The notes under the pieces were generated by a model. That model saw nothing but the letters and a program-made list of their open reading frames with translations, was not told the origin of the DNA and searched no databases. From an uncultured Acetatifactor sp. (GTDB lineage: Bacteria; Bacillota; Clostridia; Lachnospirales; Lachnospiraceae): DNA of 64,000 nt. Below are positions 18,261-27,493 of the stretch, one piece after another (within the stretch, counting starts at the first letter, position 1; each line of letters opens with the position of its first letter). Both the position numbers and the translations under genes were made by a program. The DNA lies in contig CANQEV010000001.1 of the NCBI GenBank assembly GCA_947595925.1, positions 62,001 to 126,000 on the forward strand, in the 5' to 3' direction.

Positions 18261-19995
18261 AGTTTGTGACAAGCTGCAGATCATAGAGTTTTTTATACAG
18301 ACCGTCTTTGGTAAGCAGTTCCTGGTGCGTACCGCTCTCCGCGATGCGGCCGCCCTGCATGACAAGGATCTGGTCGGCGTGCTGTATGGTGGAGAGCCGA
18401 TGAGCTACCATGATGGTAGTGCGTCCCTCCATCAGTTTTTCCAGGGCTTTTGTGATCAGACTCTCGGTCTCCGTGTCGATGTTGGCGGTGGCCTCGTCCA
18501 GGACCAGGATAGCGGGCTTGTATGCCAGGGTCCGGGCGAAGGAGATGAGCTGCCGCTGGCCGGCGCTCAGGGTGCTGCCCCGCTCGGTCACCGGCGTATC
18601 GTAGCCCTGGGGCAGTTTTTCGATAAAGGTGTCCGCGCAGACGGTCTTTGCGGCGGCGATCACATCCTCCCGGGAAATCGTTTCATTTCCCAGATCGATA
18701 TTGGACCGGATATCCCCCGTGAACAGGAAGACGTCCTGCTGGACCTGTCCGATGGCGGAGCGCAGGGCGCTCTTATCCAGCTGTCGGATGTCCACGCCGT
18801 CGATGAGGATCTCTCCCTTCTGAATGTCGAAATACCGTCCGATGAGATTCAGGATGGAGGATTTCCCGGCCCCGGTGGCGCCCACGAATGCGGTCTTCTG
18901 GCCGGGCTCTATGACGAAGCTGACGTCTTTCAGGATATAGTCCTCTTTCTCATAGGCAAACCAGACATGGCGGAATTCGATGCGGCCGCGGATTTCCGGC
19001 TGGACGGGGACGGGAGGATTCTGGATGCCGGGCTTCACGTCCAGGATGCTGAAGATCTTGTCCGCGCTGGCCAGGGAGGACTGAAGGGTCCCGAATTGTT
19101 CGGCCAGATCCTGGATGGGATCGAAGAAGGACGTGATGTACGTGATAAAGACAAAGAGGGTGCCCAGGGAGAGCGTGCCGTCCAGGACGCCCCGGGAGCC
19201 CACGCCGATGACCAGCGCCATCGCCAGGATGGAGATAAAATAGATGGAAGGGCGGAAGACGGCGAAGGTCATGACCTCCCGCCAGTTCGCCTGATACAGT
19301 TTCCGGGATTTTTCTTCAAATTCCCCGTATTTTTTTTCTTCCCTGGAGAAAGCCTGGATCACGCTCATGCCGGAGAGGTGCTCGGAGAGAAAGGTGTTGA
19401 TGTCCGTGATCCGGTTCCGGGTAAGCTCGTAGGCCCTCCTGGAATAAAAGCGGAAGATGAAGGTCAGCACGGTCACCAGGGGCAGCAGCGCGAAGGAGAC
19501 GAGCGCCATCTTCGGGCTGAAATACAGCATGATCAACGCGTACCCCAGGATCTTGACGGTATTCTTAAAGAGCTTCACCAGGACGGAGGTGAAGAGCTCG
19601 TTGACCGCCTCGGTGTCGTTCACCACACGGGTGACCAGCTTTCCCACGGGGGTCTCGTTAAAAAAGCCCAGGGAGAGACTGTGGATATGGGTGAATACCT
19701 CTTCCCGCAGGGTGTAGATGATCTTCTGGCCCATCTTCTGAAGCAGCCAGGTATGGGCGGCGTTCAGGACAAAGCCGGACAGGAGCAGGCAGAGATACAA
19801 CGCGGCCGCCTGGAGGATCCCGCGGAAGGCCGCCTCAACGCTGCCGATGGCTTCATAGCCTTCGATATAATTGTCGATGGCGTCCCCGATGACGATGGGC
19901 CGCCAGAGCTCCACCCCGATCAGGAGCAGCACCAGGACGGTGGCCGCCGCCAGCGTCAGGATATGGGGTTTTAGATATCTGAGGATTCGTTTCAT
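18259..19995 (-). CDS. ABC exporter half-transporter (TMD-NBD), subunit 2
   Basis: TMD plus FVGATGAGKSSILNLIGRYF, STLSAGQRQLISFARTL, ILVLDEATANIDTETE. Confidence 0.95.
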   Translation of the reverse strand: MKRILRYLKPHILTLAAATVLVLLLIGVELWRPIVIGDAIDNYIEGYEAIGSVEAAFRGILQAAALYLCLLLSGFVLNAAHTWLLQKMGQKIIYTLREEVFTHIHSLSLGFFNETPVGKLVTRVVNDTEAVNELFTSVLVKLFKNTVKILGYALIMLYFSPKMALVSFALLPLVTVLTFIFRFYSRRAYELTRNRITDINTFLSEHLSGMSVIQAFSREEKKYGEFEEKSRKLYQANWREVMTFAVFRPSIYFISILAMALVIGVGSRGVLDGTLSLGTLFVFITYITSFFDPIQDLAEQFGTLQSSLASADKIFSILDVKPGIQNPPVPVQPEIRGRIEFRHVWFAYEKEDYILKDVSFVIEPGQKTAFVGATGAGKSSILNLIGRYFDIQKGEILIDGVDIRQLDKSALRSAIGQVQQDVFLFTGDIRSNIDLGNETISREDVIAAAKTVCADTFIEKLPQGYDTPVTERGSTLSAGQRQLISFARTLAYKPAILVLDEATANIDTETESLITKALEKLMEGRTTIMVAHRLSTIQHADQILVMQGGRIAESGTHQELLTKDGLYKKLYDLQLVTN

Positions 19996-21806
19996 GCGTT
20001 CATACCTCCCATCTCGCCGATGGCGGCTTCCAGCTGCTGTTTTTCAAACATATCCCGGTAGATGCCGCCCAGGGCCAGAAGCTCCTCGTGGTTCCCGTAC
20101 TCGGCGGACTGCCCGTTCTCCAGCACAAGGATCTTGTCGGCGTGCTGGATGGTGGAGATCCGGTGGGCGATGATGATGGTGGTCTTTCCCGCCCGGTTCC
20201 TCCGGAGATTCTGCAGAAGCTGCCTCTCCGTGTCCGTGTCCACGGCGGAGAGGGAATCGTCCAGGATCAGGATCGGCGCGTTCTTCATCAGGGCCCTGGC
20301 GATGGAACTCCGCTGCTTCTGACCGCCGGAAAGGGTCACGCCCCGCTCGCCCACCACAGTCTCATATTTCTCCGGGAAGGAGAGGATGTTGTCGTGGATA
20401 CAGGCGGTTTTCGCGGCTTCCTCGATGGCGGCCTGGTCTCCCTGATCCGCGCCAAAGGCAATGTTGTTTGCCAGGGTGTCCGAGAAGAGGAAATTTTCCT
20501 GGGGGACATAGGCGATGCTGCCCCGCAGGGCTTTCAGCGGAATATCGTTGATGTCCCGCCGGTCAAAAAAGAGCATGCCCTCCGGGATCTGATACATGTG
20601 CAAAAGCAGGGATGCCAGGGTGGACTTGCCGCTGCCGGTGCGTCCGATGACGGCGAGAGTCGTCCCGGCGGGGATCTCTAAAGAGATATTCTGAAGGGCA
20701 GGAAAGGCCTGCCCGGGGTAGGTAAAGGTGAGCCCTCTGACCGAGATCGAGGTGAGAGGACGGAAGGAAGGGAAGGCTGACGCGCCGGAAAGCAGATCCC
20801 CACCGGACATCAGCGCCTCCGCAGTCCCCTCGGCAAGATCCCGGATCTCCGGCTCCGTCTCCAAAGTCTCCCGGACTCTGGCGGCGCTGGCCGCGCCCTG
20901 GGAGAAGAGGTTGATGGCTTCGCCGCAGGCCATCATAGGCCAGATCAGCATGTTGATGTACTGGTTAAAGGCCACGAAGCGTCCCAGGGAGATCCCGCCG
21001 GTCAGGGTGAGATAGCCGCCGTAGACCAGGGTGATCAGGGAGCCGAAGCCGATGACCACGTCCAGAAGGGGCATGAAGATAGTCTGCAGGAGAATGACCC
21101 GGAGGCTCTTTTGCATGGTGTTGCCGTTGGAACGCAGGAAAGCGCGGACTTGGGAGCGCTCCCGGACGAAAGCCTTGATCACCCTGACGCCGGAAAAACT
21201 CTCCTGAACATAATCCGTCAGGTCGGAGAGGGCCTCCTGCCGGGCCAGGTAGCGGGGCTTGATCAGTTTCCCGTAATAGATTTCGCCCAGAGCGATGACC
21301 GCCATGGGAATCAGGACCAGCAGCGTCAGCTTCAGGTCTACATAGAACACCATCTGAAAGAGCACCATGGCGGACATCACCACCGCGTCAAACAGGGAGA
21401 TCACCGCCATGCCGATGGCCATGCGGATGGCGTTCAAGTCGCTGGTAAAGCGGGTCATCAGATCCCCGATCTTGTGCGTGTGAAAGAAATTCACGCTCAG
21501 GGTCTCCAGATGCCCAAAGAGATCGTCCCGCATCTCCTTTTCGATCTTTCTGGCGGTTCCAAACAGAAAGAAACGCCAGAAAAAGCGTCCCAGCGCAATG
21601 GTGGCGCTGACCAGCAGAATCAGGAGGAGATAGTGGAGCACTTCCGGCATGCCGAAGGTTTGATCCGTGAGGCCGTCGGTGATAAAACCGGTAAACTTCG
21701 GAATGTAGATGTTTGCAAAGTCCACGATGAACAGCGTGAGGATACCGGCGGAATAGGCAAGCCAGTGTTTTTTCAGGTAGCGGAGAACAAATTTCAGATT
21801 TTTCAT
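19992..21806 (-). CDS. ABC exporter half-transporter (TMD-NBD), subunit 1
   Basis: TMD plus VIGRTGSGKSTLASLLLHMY, VTLSGGQKQRSSIARALM, ILILDDSLSAVDTDTE; 4 bp overlap with subunit 2. Confidence 0.95.
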   Translation of the reverse strand: MKNLKFVLRYLKKHWLAYSAGILTLFIVDFANIYIPKFTGFITDGLTDQTFGMPEVLHYLLLILLVSATIALGRFFWRFFLFGTARKIEKEMRDDLFGHLETLSVNFFHTHKIGDLMTRFTSDLNAIRMAIGMAVISLFDAVVMSAMVLFQMVFYVDLKLTLLVLIPMAVIALGEIYYGKLIKPRYLARQEALSDLTDYVQESFSGVRVIKAFVRERSQVRAFLRSNGNTMQKSLRVILLQTIFMPLLDVVIGFGSLITLVYGGYLTLTGGISLGRFVAFNQYINMLIWPMMACGEAINLFSQGAASAARVRETLETEPEIRDLAEGTAEALMSGGDLLSGASAFPSFRPLTSISVRGLTFTYPGQAFPALQNISLEIPAGTTLAVIGRTGSGKSTLASLLLHMYQIPEGMLFFDRRDINDIPLKALRGSIAYVPQENFLFSDTLANNIAFGADQGDQAAIEEAAKTACIHDNILSFPEKYETVVGERGVTLSGGQKQRSSIARALMKNAPILILDDSLSAVDTDTERQLLQNLRRNRAGKTTIIIAHRISTIQHADKILVLENGQSAEYGNHEELLALGGIYRDMFEKQQLEAAIGEMGGMNA

Positions 21807-22030
21807 GACGTCTGTCCTAATCTATTTGATACGGCTAATGGAAAGTCAAGGGTCCGATCCGGATTCGCGAAGGGGCCGGGTTGAGCAGTTACCTCTGACA
21901 AAAGGGGATTTCCCGGGATTGGGCCCGGAGGTTTCTCACTTCTGACAGTGATACTATCATAGTCTCTCCGGAGGATTCTGTCAACTGACCACCTGGAATA
22001 GTTTGAGGAAAATAATTGATATATTGTCAC

Positions 22031-22121
22031 TTTTCACGGGGAATGAACGGCATCCTGCCAGAGCGATACGGCAGAAACCACACCGCCGGATATGCAGCCA
22101 TACAATTTTGGCTGAAAAAAC
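22031..22121. repeat. Left arm of ~90 bp inverted repeat
   Basis: ttttcacggggaatgaacggcatcctgccagagcgatacggcagaaaccacaccgccggatatgcagccatacaattttggctgaaaaaac matches the reverse complement of 24391-24482. Confidence 0.85.
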
Positions 22122-22152
22122 GCAGGGGACAGTAACGCTATTAAGAAGGCGG

Positions 22153-22181
22153 TTTACACGCTTAAGTTTGTGTGATACGAT
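22153..22181 (+). promoter_or_regulatory. Promoter of duplication copy A
   Basis: TTTACA-N17-TACGAT; copy B has TTTACA-N17-TACAAT. Confidence 0.55.
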
Positions 22182-22290
22182 AGTAACATGTTTGGGGCAT
22201 CCTTGCATCAGTATCTGATGAATTCCTTCGTTTAGTTATTGATGTGCAGGTGTCTCCTTCTATAAAGGCAGAAATACGGAAAGGCGCGGG

Positions 22291-23040
22291 ATGATTATGG
22301 TGGAATTGAAGAAAGTTTCCATTAAAAAAGTCTTTGAATCGGTATTTGGCATTCCTCTTTCCGAAAGAGGGTTTGTCCTGTGTAAGAAAAATGGAATTTA
22401 TATGCGCCTTGTGGACGATGAGGTTCTTAAATTTGTCCTGCTTACCAATGATCGGGCTGACACAAGGGATAAAAAGGCGTTTTATATTCAGGCAGGAATG
22501 ATTTCTCTGTATAACGATCGCTTGGATAAAGTCAGATTTCTGCAGCATGGACAAAGAGCGTATAGTATAGCCCAAAAGATAGGGTATCCATATCGTTATC
22601 GTTATGAATACGATCCTTATGATAGAAACGATGCGGAGAAACGAATGAAAGATGCCCTGAAAGAAGCCAGCGACTTATTCTTTCCTGTCATGGATTCAGT
22701 ACAGGGACTGAGTGATTATGTGGATTTTTGTAAAATATATGACGAAGGTCGGCTGTACTTTGCGACTAGGTTTTTATACGATTCTTTGGCGCTTATTATT
22801 CTTGATGATCATGATGATTTTACGGGAATTTTGCAAAGGATAAAAAAAGAGTATGAGCAAGACGGAAGAATGGATAAATATGATGAAGAACGATTGAAGG
22901 AGTGCTTATTTGGCATGGGCACGGGAGAGAGGGATAAGGTGTATGCTGATTCTGAGCTTTACAAAGCTGCTCTTGAAGAAGCGAAACGACGCAGGGAGGC
23001 ATATCTTCAGCAACTAAAAGAGTGGAAAGTAATTGACTGA
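22291..23040 (+). CDS. Hypothetical protein, paralogue A
   Basis: 249 aa; N-terminal ~79 aa identical to paralogue B; promoter and leader present. Confidence 0.85.
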   Translation: MIMVELKKVSIKKVFESVFGIPLSERGFVLCKKNGIYMRLVDDEVLKFVLLTNDRADTRDKKAFYIQAGMISLYNDRLDKVRFLQHGQRAYSIAQKIGYPYRYRYEYDPYDRNDAEKRMKDALKEASDLFFPVMDSVQGLSDYVDFCKIYDEGRLYFATRFLYDSLALIILDDHDDFTGILQRIKKEYEQDGRMDKYDEERLKECLFGMGTGERDKVYADSELYKAALEEAKRRREAYLQQLKEWKVID

Positions 23041-23175
23041 TGAGCCTTGGGAAAAGCACAATTTGTGATGCTGCATTTTCTTTCTTCCGACACTTTTTAA
23101 TGTGAAAGGGACACCGAAACTGGCCTGAATAGTGAGACATTTAAAAAGGTGGAGATCCAGCTATGAAGAAGACGG

Positions 23176-23204
23176 TTTACACGCTTAAGTTTGTTTGATA
23201 CAAT
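23176..23204 (+). promoter_or_regulatory. Promoter of duplication copy B
   Basis: TTTACA-N17-TACAAT. Confidence 0.6.
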
Positions 23205-23314
23205 AGTAACATGTTTGAGGCATCCTTGCATCAGTATCTGATGAATTCCTTCAGCTTTGTTATTGATGTGCAGGTGTCTCCTTCTATAAAGGCAGAAATA
23301 CGGAAAGGCGCGGG

Positions 23315-24064
23315 ATGATTATGGTGGAATTGAAGAAAGTTTCCATTAAAAAAGTCTTTGAATCGGTATTTGGCATTCCTCTTTCCGAAAGAGGGTTTGT
23401 CCTGTGTAAGAAAAATGGAATTTATATGCGCCTTGTGGACGATGAGGTTCTTAAATTTGTCCTGCTTACCAATGATCGGGCTGACACAAGGGATAAAAAG
23501 GCGTTTTATATTCAGGCAGGAATGATTTCTTTGTATAATGATCGGTTGGATAAAGTCAAATTTTTACAGTATGGACTAAGAGCGGGTACATTAGCTAAAC
23601 AGCTGGGGTATCCATATCGACATCGTTATGAATACGATCCTTATGATAGAAACGATGCAGAAAAACAAATGAAAGCCGCATTAGAAGAATCCTGCAGCAT
23701 ATTTTTCCCTATAATGGATTCGGTACAGGGTTTGAGTGACTATGTGGATTATTGTAAAATGTATAGAATACATCACCTTTACTTTGCAACCAGGTTTGCA
23801 AATGATTCTCTGGCACTCGTACTTCTTGATGATCATGATGATTTTACAGGCATTTTGCAACGAGAAAAAAAGGGATATGAGCAAAATGGGAGAATGGATC
23901 AATTTGATGAAGAACGGTTAAAGGAATGTCTATTTGAATTTGGTACGGGAGAGAGGGATAAGGTGTATGCTGATTCAGAGCTTTACAAAGCTGCTCTTGA
24001 AGAAGCGAAACGACGCAGGGAGGCATATCTTCAGCAACTAAAAGAGTGGAAAGTAATTGACTGA
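23315..24064 (+). CDS. Hypothetical protein, paralogue B
   Basis: 249 aa; same N and C termini as paralogue A, diverged centre. Confidence 0.85.
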   Translation: MIMVELKKVSIKKVFESVFGIPLSERGFVLCKKNGIYMRLVDDEVLKFVLLTNDRADTRDKKAFYIQAGMISLYNDRLDKVKFLQYGLRAGTLAKQLGYPYRHRYEYDPYDRNDAEKQMKAALEESCSIFFPIMDSVQGLSDYVDYCKMYRIHHLYFATRFANDSLALVLLDDHDDFTGILQREKKGYEQNGRMDQFDEERLKECLFEFGTGERDKVYADSELYKAALEEAKRRREAYLQQLKEWKVID

Positions 24065-24390
24065 TGAGCCTGGGGAAAAGCACAATTTGTGATGCTGCAT
24101 TTTCTTTCTTCCGACACTTTTTGGAGCAAGCCTTGTAAGCTTGCTCCACTTTTTCAAAACTCCTTCTGGGTGGGAATCTCCGGGCAGTCTAAGAGCAAAA
24201 TGAGTGCAGTTACAACGCCTGAATCGATGTCAGTTAGTTAAGCTAGTGGGTTAGATCCCTTCAAACGATTACAGACCGCCCACTTCAGAAGACCGAAACA
24301 CTGTGCCTACAGGGCAGCGCAACCACCGGACAGCTGTTAACAGCATACCGCCGTTTTGCAGCGGGTGCAATCCCCGTTTGTTTGCCATAT

Positions 24391-24482
24391 GTTTTTTTAG
24401 CCAAAAGTGCATGGCTGCATATCCGGCGGTGTGGTTTCTGCCGTATCGCACGGGCAGGGTGTCGTTCATTCCCCGTGAAAAA
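24391..24482. repeat. Right arm of ~90 bp inverted repeat
   Basis: gtttttttagccaaaagtgcatggctgcatatccggcggtgtggtttctgccgtatcgcacgggcagggtgtcgttcattccccgtgaaaaa. Confidence 0.85.
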
Positions 24483-24718
24483 TGGGTTTACGCCTTTTGG
24501 ACGATAGGTCAACTTCCTTAACTAATTGACATTGACGAGTGAACTGTAAAAAATTTTCCGAAACCGTTTTTTCAGCCGCCAATCTCGTTGACAAGTTCTG
24601 TCGAAATAATGTAACATAAAGTTAGAATCTCGGAAAAATGATTGCTCGAGGGGAAAAGAATCGCTGTGAGCCAAAGAAAACAAGCGGGATATGTGAATCG
24701 GGACAAGGAATCAAAAAG

Positions 24719-25444
24719 ATGATATTGATCGGCATCTGTGATGATGAAAAATTGCATCGCCAAACCATCACGCAGCTTTGTGAACAATTTTTTGAGGAAT
24801 TTGAACAGGAGCATACATACATTGAATTTGCTTCGGGAGAGGAAGTCCTTGCGTATCAGGGCGATCAGCTTCATTTGCTTTTTTTGGATATTGAAATGGG
24901 CGATGTCAGCGGCTTGGACGTGCTTGACAGTCTGAGGGAGAGCGATAAAATCTGGAGGATCGCCTTCGCTTCCAGCCACGGTGAACAGCGTCTTGACACC
25001 ATAGACATGAAGACGCTTGCCTTTTTAGATAAACCATTAAGTTATGAGGGCGTAAAAAAATGCCTGGAGATCGCCATTGCGGAAAATGCGCGAAACATAA
25101 GCGCCACATTCACCTTATTGGATGGAAAGAAAGATTTTAAACTGAGCGAGATCGTATATATTCGGGCAGAAAAGCACTATATGAGCGTATGTGCCAAACA
25201 ATGTGACTTTATGGGATATGACAGCATGAAGCAGGTTGAAGAACAGCTTCAAGGAACTACCATGATACGCATTCATAAGTCATACCTGGCAAATATGCAG
25301 TACATAAAGAAACTGACAGCGGAGGAAGTGCTGATGTCAAATGGGAAGAGGCTGCCGATTGGCCGAAAGTATAAATCTGTTGTGAAAGAAGCTTTTTATC
25401 AATTTGTAAGATCGGTCACAATTGGAAGGAATGGTGCAAAGTGA
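24719..25444 (+). CDS. LytTR family response regulator
   Basis: MILIGICDDEKLHRQTI, LLFLDIEMGDVSGLDVL, C-terminal LytTR domain (IVYIRAEKHYMSV...MIRIHKSYLANMQYI...LPIGRKYK). Confidence 0.92.
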   Translation: MILIGICDDEKLHRQTITQLCEQFFEEFEQEHTYIEFASGEEVLAYQGDQLHLLFLDIEMGDVSGLDVLDSLRESDKIWRIAFASSHGEQRLDTIDMKTLAFLDKPLSYEGVKKCLEIAIAENARNISATFTLLDGKKDFKLSEIVYIRAEKHYMSVCAKQCDFMGYDSMKQVEEQLQGTTMIRIHKSYLANMQYIKKLTAEEVLMSNGKRLPIGRKYKSVVKEAFYQFVRSVTIGRNGAK

Positions 25445-26724
25445 TCTTTTTCGGGATAATGCAAGTCATTGATCTCCTGAATTACTGTTTCATTTATCGT
25501 GTGATCTTCCGCGCAAGGTTTATCAAGAGCACTGTGTGGAAGATTGTTGTATTGGTGGGAAGCCTTGCAATGACAGAGTTGCTGTTGTTCTTCAAGGTAT
25601 TTCATTTTGGAGAGAGGGCGGTGGCGTTGGCTTGCCTGATTGCTGTCGCCGTATTATTGCGTGAAGATCGCATTCGGGCATTGCTCCTTTTTCCGGTCGC
25701 GTTCATGCTTTCCGGATCGGTAAATGTGCTTTTTACATATATTTTCTCTTTTTTGCTTGAAATTCCATACGCGGAATTCCTGGATTCCCCTTTCCTGCAG
25801 ATTGTCTCGGAAATTCCCTTATTGCTTTTCCTTTCAGGGATGTATTTTTTCGTAAAGCCCCAAAAGTTAAACGGGCTGATCCGATTGAGTATCCCCAAGT
25901 ATTTGATCTTATTATTGGGAATTGGCTGCCTGTTCGTTCTGGTAGGCATTTCACAGGGGTTTATGCTTGGCAGGGTGGAAGCGGCTACGCTGATGCGTCC
26001 TATGGCGATCTGCTTTGTCATCGCGGTAAGTCTTTTTGTCCTGCTGATCCTATGGCAGGCTGTCATCGAAGGAAAGGCGCGCCAGTATCAAGTGGAGAAA
26101 GAACTTTACCGAAATTATCTGGATAAGCAGGAGACGCACATCCGGGATCTCATTGAGTCTGATGAGAAGCTGAGAAGCTTTCGGCATGATATACGTGCAC
26201 ATATTACTGCATTGGAGGCGGGAATTGAAGAAGGGGATCTCGACTTCCTAAAATCTTACGTGGCACGCATCAAAGAGGAGAACGAGAAAATTGCAGTTAT
26301 AAAATATACAGGGATTGCGGCGGTGGATGCTGTGATTGCAGAATGGCATCAAAAGGCGTTGGATGCCGGCGTAGAGTGGATTTGGGAAGGCGGTCTGTTG
26401 CCGTATGATCAGTTTGAAACATTTGATTTATGCGTGATCTTCTCCAATTTGCTCAGCAATGCTGTTGAGGCGGTAGAAAAGGTGGAAGGCGGACGGAAAA
26501 AAAGCATTACTGTCTACTGTGGAGCCTTTCAGGGAAACACCATCCTTCGGATAACAAATACATATCCCGGAGACGGCAACCTGAAGGAACTTAAGACCAC
26601 CAAAGCTGACAGATTAAATCATGGTTACGGATTGAAAAATGTAGAAGAAGTGGTAAAAAGGCCACAAGGCTCTTTTCAGATCACCGTGGAAGACGGAGAG
26701 TTTCAAGCGGAAATCATTCTGTGA
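25441..26724 (+). CDS. GHKL sensor histidine kinase (AgrC-like)
   Basis: 6-7 TM N-terminus, LRSFRHDIRAHITALEAGI H-box, DLCVIFSNLLSNAVEAVEK N-box, HGYGLKNVEEVV G-box; 4 bp overlap with RR. Confidence 0.92.
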   Translation: MIFFGIMQVIDLLNYCFIYRVIFRARFIKSTVWKIVVLVGSLAMTELLLFFKVFHFGERAVALACLIAVAVLLREDRIRALLLFPVAFMLSGSVNVLFTYIFSFLLEIPYAEFLDSPFLQIVSEIPLLLFLSGMYFFVKPQKLNGLIRLSIPKYLILLLGIGCLFVLVGISQGFMLGRVEAATLMRPMAICFVIAVSLFVLLILWQAVIEGKARQYQVEKELYRNYLDKQETHIRDLIESDEKLRSFRHDIRAHITALEAGIEEGDLDFLKSYVARIKEENEKIAVIKYTGIAAVDAVIAEWHQKALDAGVEWIWEGGLLPYDQFETFDLCVIFSNLLSNAVEAVEKVEGGRKKSITVYCGAFQGNTILRITNTYPGDGNLKELKTTKADRLNHGYGLKNVEEVVKRPQGSFQITVEDGEFQAEIIL

Positions 26725-26748
26725 CACCTTTATATGTTGTTTATATCA

Positions 26749-26816
26749 GCAAATGCCCTGCAAATTATGCAGTTTGTGCAAAAAACACGTAGTTCGTGCA
26801 AGGGCATTTGCCTTTT
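26749..26816 (+). terminator. Hairpin/terminator-like structure enclosing a ~20 bp-period direct repeat
   Basis: AGCAAATGCCCT...AGGGCATTTGCCTTTTT; interior GCAGTTTGTGCA (26769) and GTAGTTCGTGCA (26789). Confidence 0.6.
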
Positions 26817-26897
26817 TATGGACTAAAACGCATAATGTAAGAAAAGCGAGGGAGGACAGAAAGATGTTTGGGGCAACTGGCATGAGGGGGTAAAGTG

Positions 26898-27425
26898 ATG
26901 CTGAAGACGAATCTTATCTTTGTATTATTTTTATGGATGGTGTTAAGCTGTCTCAGATTTTCCGGCTCCGGCGAGAAATTCGTGCCACCGAAGGAGATTG
27001 CACAGCAGAAAAGCGACAGTATTATGACAGCATTCATGAACCATGATAAGGAGGCATTCAAAGAACTTCTATGTCCCGGACTGCAGGAAGAACATCCGGA
27101 TCTGGATCGTGAGATGGAAGAACTGTTTGCCTTTGTCGAGGGAGATATTATATCCTATGATTTGGATTATCCTACAGCCCGCGGTGGTTCTACTACAGAG
27201 TTAGGCTGGGTAAAACAGTTTATAACCACAAAAATTATTGATATTCAAACCAGCAGCGGTAAGTCATATAACATTCATTACACGTTCAATACAATATATA
27301 AAGGGCATCCTGAGCAATTAGGCATTACATATATTTGTATCTATAAAAGTGATGCTCCACACGATCCTGTAACCGGGTACCCTCCGGGAGAGAGTTATCT
27401 CATTGAATTTAAGGGTCGCTTGTAA
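26898..27425 (+). CDS. DUF5104-like secreted/lipoprotein, paralogue A
   Basis: N-terminal hydrophobic segment VLFLWMVLSCLRFSGSG (lipobox-like Cys), QKSDSIMTAFMNHDKEAFKELLCPGL; tandem paralogue downstream. Confidence 0.7.
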   Translation: MLKTNLIFVLFLWMVLSCLRFSGSGEKFVPPKEIAQQKSDSIMTAFMNHDKEAFKELLCPGLQEEHPDLDREMEELFAFVEGDIISYDLDYPTARGGSTTELGWVKQFITTKIIDIQTSSGKSYNIHYTFNTIYKGHPEQLGITYICIYKSDAPHDPVTGYPPGESYLIEFKGRL

Positions 27426-27493
27426 AAGGTGCTGCGGGCTGAGGCAAAAGAAAAATATACGGTTTGGGTTAACTGGCATAAAGGGGCAAAGTG

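Larger units (their letters stand above)
22145..23099 (+). repeat. Tandem duplication unit, copy A (promoter + leader + gene + 3' tail)
   Basis: Near-identical leader, 5' coding and 3' coding/tail blocks recur 1,024 bp downstream. Confidence 0.9.
23168..24121 (+). repeat. Tandem duplication unit, copy B
   Basis: See copy A. Confidence 0.9.

Noticed and set aside
18325-19974. 549 aa plus-strand ORF (and 20088..20681, 21111..21884)
   Set aside because: Antisense to the two ABC exporter genes, which have complete motifs; the products are compositionally odd (Asp/Gly/Gln/His rich), as expected from shadow ORFs in GC-rich codons.
24303-24521. 72 aa plus-strand ORF and its minus-strand counterparts
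   Set aside because: Lies within the dispersed repeat; both strands are open, no RBS, sequence also seen inverted at 22.03 kb.
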